Below are positions 60,445 to 64,000 of a stretch of DNA of 64,000 bases, piece after piece. Position 1 is the stretch's first letter; every line of letters starts with the position of its first letter. Source of the stretch: Cupriavidus sp. WGlv3 (GTDB taxonomy: Bacteria > Pseudomonadota > Gammaproteobacteria > Burkholderiales > Burkholderiaceae); the NCBI RefSeq assembly GCF_023952475.1, contig NZ_JALHRX010000004.1, positions 62,001 to 126,000 of the forward strand, given 5' to 3'. Below the pieces are notes generated by a model. The model saw nothing but the letters and a program-made list of their open reading frames with translations, made no database searches and had not been told where the DNA came from. A program made the position numbers and the translations under genes.

Positions 60445-60887
60445 TTGTTCAGCTTCCGGATGCGTTCGGACGGCGTGATGATGTCGGTCAGGCGGATGCC
60501 GAACTTGTCGTTGACCACCACCACTTCGCCCTGGGCGATCAGGTAGCCGTTGACCAGCACGTCCATGGGCTCGCCGGCCAGGCCGTCGAGTTCCACCACC
60601 GAGCCCTGCGCCAGTTGCAGCAGGTTCTTGATCGGCACCTTGGTGCGGCCCAGCTCTACCGTCAGTTGCACCGGGATGTCGAGGATCATCTCGATATCGT
60701 TGCGGAAGCCGCTCGGCGCTTCCTTGGCCAGCGGTGGGAAGACCGTGGCGGCGGCGGGCGTGGCGGCTGCCGATGCCGGCGCGGCAGCGGCGGGGATCTC
60801 GGCGGAAGTGGCGCTGGTCTGCTCGGCCAGCGCGCTGGCCCAGTCGTCCATCGGGTCGACCGGCTTGTCCTCGATGCCGTCAGTCAT
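60441..60887 (-). CDS. fliN: Flagellar motor switch protein FliN
   Basis: A 148-residue switch/C-ring component. An Ala/Pro-rich N-terminal extension (1-60) precedes the SpoA domain (about 65-145: [20 protein letters not shown], then [23 protein letters not shown] and [15 protein letters not shown]). Its start overlaps the fliM end by eight bases. It works with FliM to reverse motor rotation. Confidence 0.95.
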   Translation of the reverse strand: MTDGIEDKPVDPMDDWASALAEQTSATSAEIPAAAAPASAAATPAAATVFPPLAKEAPSGFRNDIEMILDIPVQLTVELGRTKVPIKNLLQLAQGSVVELDGLAGEPMDVLVNGYLIAQGEVVVVNDKFGIRLTDIITPSERIRKLNK

Positions 60888-61899
60888 AATCGTTGTCCTC
60901 GGTATCCAGGTGGGAATCGCCGTCCTGGTGATTGATCATTCGTTCTACCCGCAGCGCGTACTGGCCGTTCATGGTGCCGAAGCCGCATTGCATCACGGGC
61001 ACGCCGTCCACCTTGCCGAACACCTTCTCGGGCAGCTCGATCGGCAGCACGTCGCCGGCGCGCATCGCCAGCACTTCGGCCACGGTGGTCTGCAGGTGCG
61101 CGAATTCGGCCACCAGCTCGACCTCGGCCGCGCGCAGCTGGGTCGACAGTTGCGTGACCCAGCCCTTGTCGACCTCCTTCTCGTCCTGCAGCGGATTCAT
61201 CAGCAGGTCCTTGAGGGGCTCGATCATCGCGTACGGCAGGCATACGTGCAGCTGGCCGCCGACGGCGCCCAGCTCGATGTGGAAGGCGGTGGTCACCACG
61301 GCCTCGTTGTGCGTGGCGACGTTGGCAAACTTGGGGTGCATCTCCGAGCGGATGTACTCGGTCTCGATCGGATGCACGGTGCGCCAGGCATTGCCGTAGC
61401 TGGTCAGCGTCAGCTCCAGCATGCGCTGGATGATGCGTTGCTCGGTCTGGGTGAAGTCGCGGCCCTCTACGCGGGTGTGGAAGCGGCCGTCGCCGCCGAA
61501 CAGGTTGTCGACCACCAGGAAGACCAGGTTGGGGTCGTAGACGAACAGCGCGGTGCCGCGCAGCGGCTTCAGGTGGACCAGGTTGAGATTGGTCGGCATC
61601 GGCAGGTTGCGCGCGAAATCGCCGAACTTCTCGATCCTGACGCTGCCCACGGAGATGTCCGCGCCGCGGCGGATGAAGTTGAACAGCGCCGTGCGCAGCG
61701 AGCGCGCAAAGCGCTCGTTGATGATTTCCAGCGTATGCAGTCGGCCGCGGATGATGCGTTCCTGCGTCGCCAGGTTGTAGGGGCGTACCCCTCCCTCGTC
61801 GGGCGCAGTCTCGCTGGCCTTGGGCGTATCGGCCTCGCCGGATACGCCCTTGAGCAGCTCGTCTACCTCGTCTTGCGAGAGGAACTTGTCGTAGGCCAT
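60880..61899 (-). CDS. fliM: Flagellar motor switch protein FliM
   Basis: A 339-residue rotor protein that binds CheY-P. The N-terminal LSQDEVDELLKGVSG is the CheY-binding helix. The middle CheC-like domain and the GGDGRFHTRVEGRDFTQTE segment, followed by a C-terminal SpoA domain with VLPIELPEKVFGKVDGVPVM, are characteristic. It starts 57 bp after fliL and is followed by fliN with an overlap. Confidence 0.96.
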   Translation of the reverse strand: MAYDKFLSQDEVDELLKGVSGEADTPKASETAPDEGGVRPYNLATQERIIRGRLHTLEIINERFARSLRTALFNFIRRGADISVGSVRIEKFGDFARNLPMPTNLNLVHLKPLRGTALFVYDPNLVFLVVDNLFGGDGRFHTRVEGRDFTQTEQRIIQRMLELTLTSYGNAWRTVHPIETEYIRSEMHPKFANVATHNEAVVTTAFHIELGAVGGQLHVCLPYAMIEPLKDLLMNPLQDEKEVDKGWVTQLSTQLRAAEVELVAEFAHLQTTVAEVLAMRAGDVLPIELPEKVFGKVDGVPVMQCGFGTMNGQYALRVERMINHQDGDSHLDTEDNDYD

Positions 61900-61956
61900 C
61901 TAGTGTCCTGCCCCTTGTGCGGCGTTATGAATGAAACGTGCTGCCCTGGCTTGCGC

Positions 61957-62448
61957 TTACTGCACCACGAACGAGGTGAACAGCACGTCCAGCACGTGTT
62001 GCGCCGGCAGGCCGCTGGCAAACGGCTTGCTGATGGTGTCGCGGATGTCGTCGGCCAGCTTGCGCTTGCCGTCGACGGTGGCCAGCTCGGCCGGCTGCCG
62101 CGCGGACAGCAACAGCAGGATGCGGCTGCGCGCCTCGGGCAGGTACTGGGCCAGGCGTGCCTGGGTGGCGGCGTCAGCCACCTTCAGCGACAGCCCGGTA
62201 TGCAGGAAGCGGTCGCCGTCCTCGCTGCGCAGGTTGACGGTGAACGCGTCCAGCGGCACGAAGATCGGCGGCGGGACAACCGGAGCGGCGGGCACTGCGG
62301 GCGCCGCCGGCTGGCGGTTGCTCAGCACGCTGCCCAGCACGAAGCCTCCGGCACCCAGTGCCACAACCAGCACGCCGGCGCCGATCAGCAGCAGCCGGCC
62401 GCGCTTGCCTGTGTTGCCAGTCCGGGGAGGGGAAGCCGTGTTCGCCAT
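61957..62448 (-). CDS. fliL: Flagellar basal-body protein FliL
   Basis: A 163-residue single-pass inner-membrane protein that supports the stators. A basic cytoplasmic N-terminus is followed by one helix (about 16-38: LLLIGAGVLVVALGAGGFVL). A Pro/Ala linker (45-62) leads to the periplasmic stomatin-like domain (FVPLDAFTVNLRSEDGDRFL, ending LDVLFTSFVVQ). It is the first gene of the fliL-R operon; its promoter must lie in the 62449-62830 interval, where I see no clear consensus. Confidence 0.94.
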   Translation of the reverse strand: MANTASPPRTGNTGKRGRLLLIGAGVLVVALGAGGFVLGSVLSNRQPAAPAVPAAPVVPPPIFVPLDAFTVNLRSEDGDRFLHTGLSLKVADAATQARLAQYLPEARSRILLLLSARQPAELATVDGKRKLADDIRDTISKPFASGLPAQHVLDVLFTSFVVQ

Positions 62449-62830
62449 GAGAAGCCTGTATCGGAATGCCTGCCATTCTTCCGGAATCGCAGGCCAGCAA
62501 AGGGCCGAAAAAAAGGGGGAAACCCTTTCAGCTTGGCCATTTGAGCGGAAAGGGAGCAGGCACGGCTACGCGAGCGGGCGCCGTTGTGCTGCGCGCCTGC
62601 AGGCTGGTTAACGCAGCTTGACCGCGGAACTTGAGGGCGCCGGGGCAGGGGACGGCCGATCACGCGCGTCGTCACGGGGGTCGGGCAGGAGTTGTGGCCC
62701 GGCCTGCCGCGGCTGGCCGGTGCGCCGTTTTCCGCATTCCCTACTACGCTACTCGGGTAGCAGTCCATGCAGAATCGCAACTCACCCACTTGCCAAGTCA
62801 TTGTTAGACATGGATTTTTTGATGAATACT

Positions 62831-62850
62831 CTTATATAAGATATAAGACA
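62831..62850. promoter_or_regulatory. AT-rich palindrome upstream of acnB
   Basis: CTTATATAAG is a perfect 10-bp palindrome followed directly by ATATAAGACA, giving repeated ATATAAG units just before the -35 box of acnB. It is a candidate operator of a TCA/methylcitrate-type regulator. The rest of 62449-62830, about 380 bp, shows nothing I can name. Confidence 0.45.
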
Positions 62851-62851
62851 T

Positions 62852-62880
62852 TTGACCGAGGAGCCGCTTCGGACTACAAT
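62852..62880 (+). promoter_or_regulatory. acnB: Sigma-70 promoter of acnB
   Basis: TTGACC (62852-62857), a 17-bp spacer and TACAAT (62875-62880) form a near-consensus promoter, about 57 bp before the acnB start codon. Confidence 0.82.
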
Positions 62881-62936
62881 CGCGACGTACCGAGTCTTTC
62901 TAAACCTAATTACTCAGCAGGTTCCCATGCTTGAAA

Positions 62937-64000
62937 ACTATCGCGCACATGTGGCCGAGCGCGCCGCGCTTGGCATCCCCCCTCTGCCCCTGACCGCCAA
63001 GCAGACGGCCGAGCTGATCGAACTGCTGAAGAACCCGCCCGCCGGCGAGGAACAGAACCTGGTGGAGCTGATCTCCAACCGCGTGCCGGCCGGCGTCGAT
63101 GACGCCGCCAAGGTCAAGGCCTCGTACCTGGCCGCCGTGGCGCTGGGCAAAGAGAAGTGCGCGCTGATCTCGCGTGCCAAGGCCACCGAGCTGCTGGGCA
63201 CCATGCTGGGCGGCTACAACATCTCGCCGCTGATCGAGCTGCTGGACGACGCCGAAGTCGGCACCGTCGCCGCCGACGCGCTGAAGAAAACCCTGCTGAT
63301 GTTCGACGCCTTCCACGACGTGAAGGAGAAGGCCGACAAGGGCAATGCCAATGCCAAGGCCGTGCTGCAGAGCTGGGCCGACGCCGAATGGTTCACCAGC
63401 CGTCCGGAAGTGCCGCAAAGCCTGACCATCACCGTGTTCAAGGTGCCGGGCGAAACCAACACCGACGACCTGTCGCCGGCCCCGGACGCCACCACCCGCC
63501 CGGACATCCCGATGCACGCGCTGGCGATGCTGAAGAACAAGCGCGAAGGCGCGGCGTTCCAGCCGGAAGAAGACGGCAAGCGCGGCCCGGTCAAGTTCAT
63601 CGAATCGCTGAAGGAAAAGGGCCACCTGGTCGCCTACGTCGGCGACGTGGTCGGTACTGGCTCCAGCCGCAAGTCCGCCACCAACTCGGTGCTGTGGTTC
63701 ACCGGTGAAGACATCCCCTTCATCCCTAACAAGCGCTTCGGCGGCGTGTGCCTGGGCAACAAGATCGCCCCGATCTTCTACAACACCATGGAAGACGCCG
63801 GCGCGCTGCCGATCGAGCTGGACGTGTCGCAGATGGAAATGGGCGACGTGGTCGAGCTGCGCCCGTACGAGGGCAAGGCCCTGAAGAACGGTGCAGTGAT
63901 CGCCGAGTTCAAGGTCAAGTCCGACGTGCTGTTCGACGAAGTCCGCGCCGGCGGCCGCATTCCGCTGATCGTCGGCCGTGGCCTGACCGCCAAGGCGCGC
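62937..64000 (+). CDS. acnB: Aconitate hydratase B, 5' part (runs off the window)
   Basis: TCA-cycle aconitase interconverting citrate and isocitrate through a [4Fe-4S] cluster; AcnB-type enzymes can also hydrate 2-methylaconitate. The 354 residues present begin MLENYRAHVAERAALGIPPL and cover the N-terminal HEAT-like domain (about 1-165) and the swivel domain. The swivel domain includes VPGETNTDDLSPAPDATTRPD, GTGSSRKSATNSVLWF and FGGVCLGNKIAPIFYNT, all AcnB-specific in this order. The cluster-binding cysteines lie beyond the window edge. There is no stop codon before position 64000. Confidence 0.96.

Noticed and set aside
1..64000. CRISPR arrays, rRNA or tRNA genes, insertion sequences
   Set aside because: I saw no regularly spaced direct repeats, no tRNA or rRNA signatures and no transposase motifs; a dedicated scan could still find a small one.

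Overview
The window is 64 kb of GC-rich beta-proteobacterial DNA. It looks like a Cupriavidus/Ralstonia-type genome, probably the secondary chromosome. This is an inference from the abundance of Bug-type solute receptors, the Burkholderiales-restricted DUF3348/DUF802/DUF2894 cluster, the poxR-type phenol operon, and fliLMNOPQR next to acnB. I could not search any database, so family names come from motifs and memory.

Layout. 0-3 kb: a Bug receptor with a class II fumarase, a Bug pseudogene and a small hypothetical gene. 3.3-4.9 kb: a D-amino-acid dehydrogenase-like gene behind a tandem glycine riboswitch. 5-9.1 kb: an operon of TonB receptor, Asp-box protein with a Cys/His cluster, and thioredoxin-like protein, perhaps for metal uptake. 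9.9-13.7 kb: two Bug receptors and a GntR/UTRA regulator, divergent from an amidohydrolase around a palindromic operator. 13.7-18.6 kb: a four-gene operon whose two core products look like an ion-driven motor with a very long cytoplasmic tail (MotA/ZorA-like plus MotB/ZorB-like), flanked by two proteins of unknown function. 19-29.6 kb: TctBA permease, catalase HPII, an FCD-type GntR regulator, and Bug/CaiB and QOR/GST/enoyl-CoA hydratase genes.

29.7-43.3 kb is a complete phenol catabolic island. A sigma-54 activator (PoxR/DmpR type) and a sigma-54 promoter with upstream activator sites precede a six-subunit phenol hydroxylase, a ferredoxin, catechol 2,3-dioxygenase and the 4-oxalocrotonate branch of the meta pathway down to pyruvate and acetyl-CoA. 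The hydrolytic branch gene (dmpD) is absent. A chemoreceptor follows. 45-54 kb holds a serine/threonine dehydratase-like enzyme, a LysR-flanked operon (acyl-CoA dehydrogenase, unknown protein, CaiB, Bug), rtcB and another Bug gene.

54-58 kb is the most unusual metabolic segment. A PhnN (ribose 1,5-bisphosphokinase) domain is fused to a nucleoside/AMP-phosphorylase-like domain, and nearby sit a MarR regulator and a quinolinate phosphoribosyltransferase (nadC). The fusion gene and nadC share an almost identical promoter flanked by two copies of the same 14-bp operator, so they probably form one regulon that makes and uses PRPP. The window ends with the flagellar export/switch genes fliR-fliL and the first 1,064 bp of acnB, which runs off the edge.
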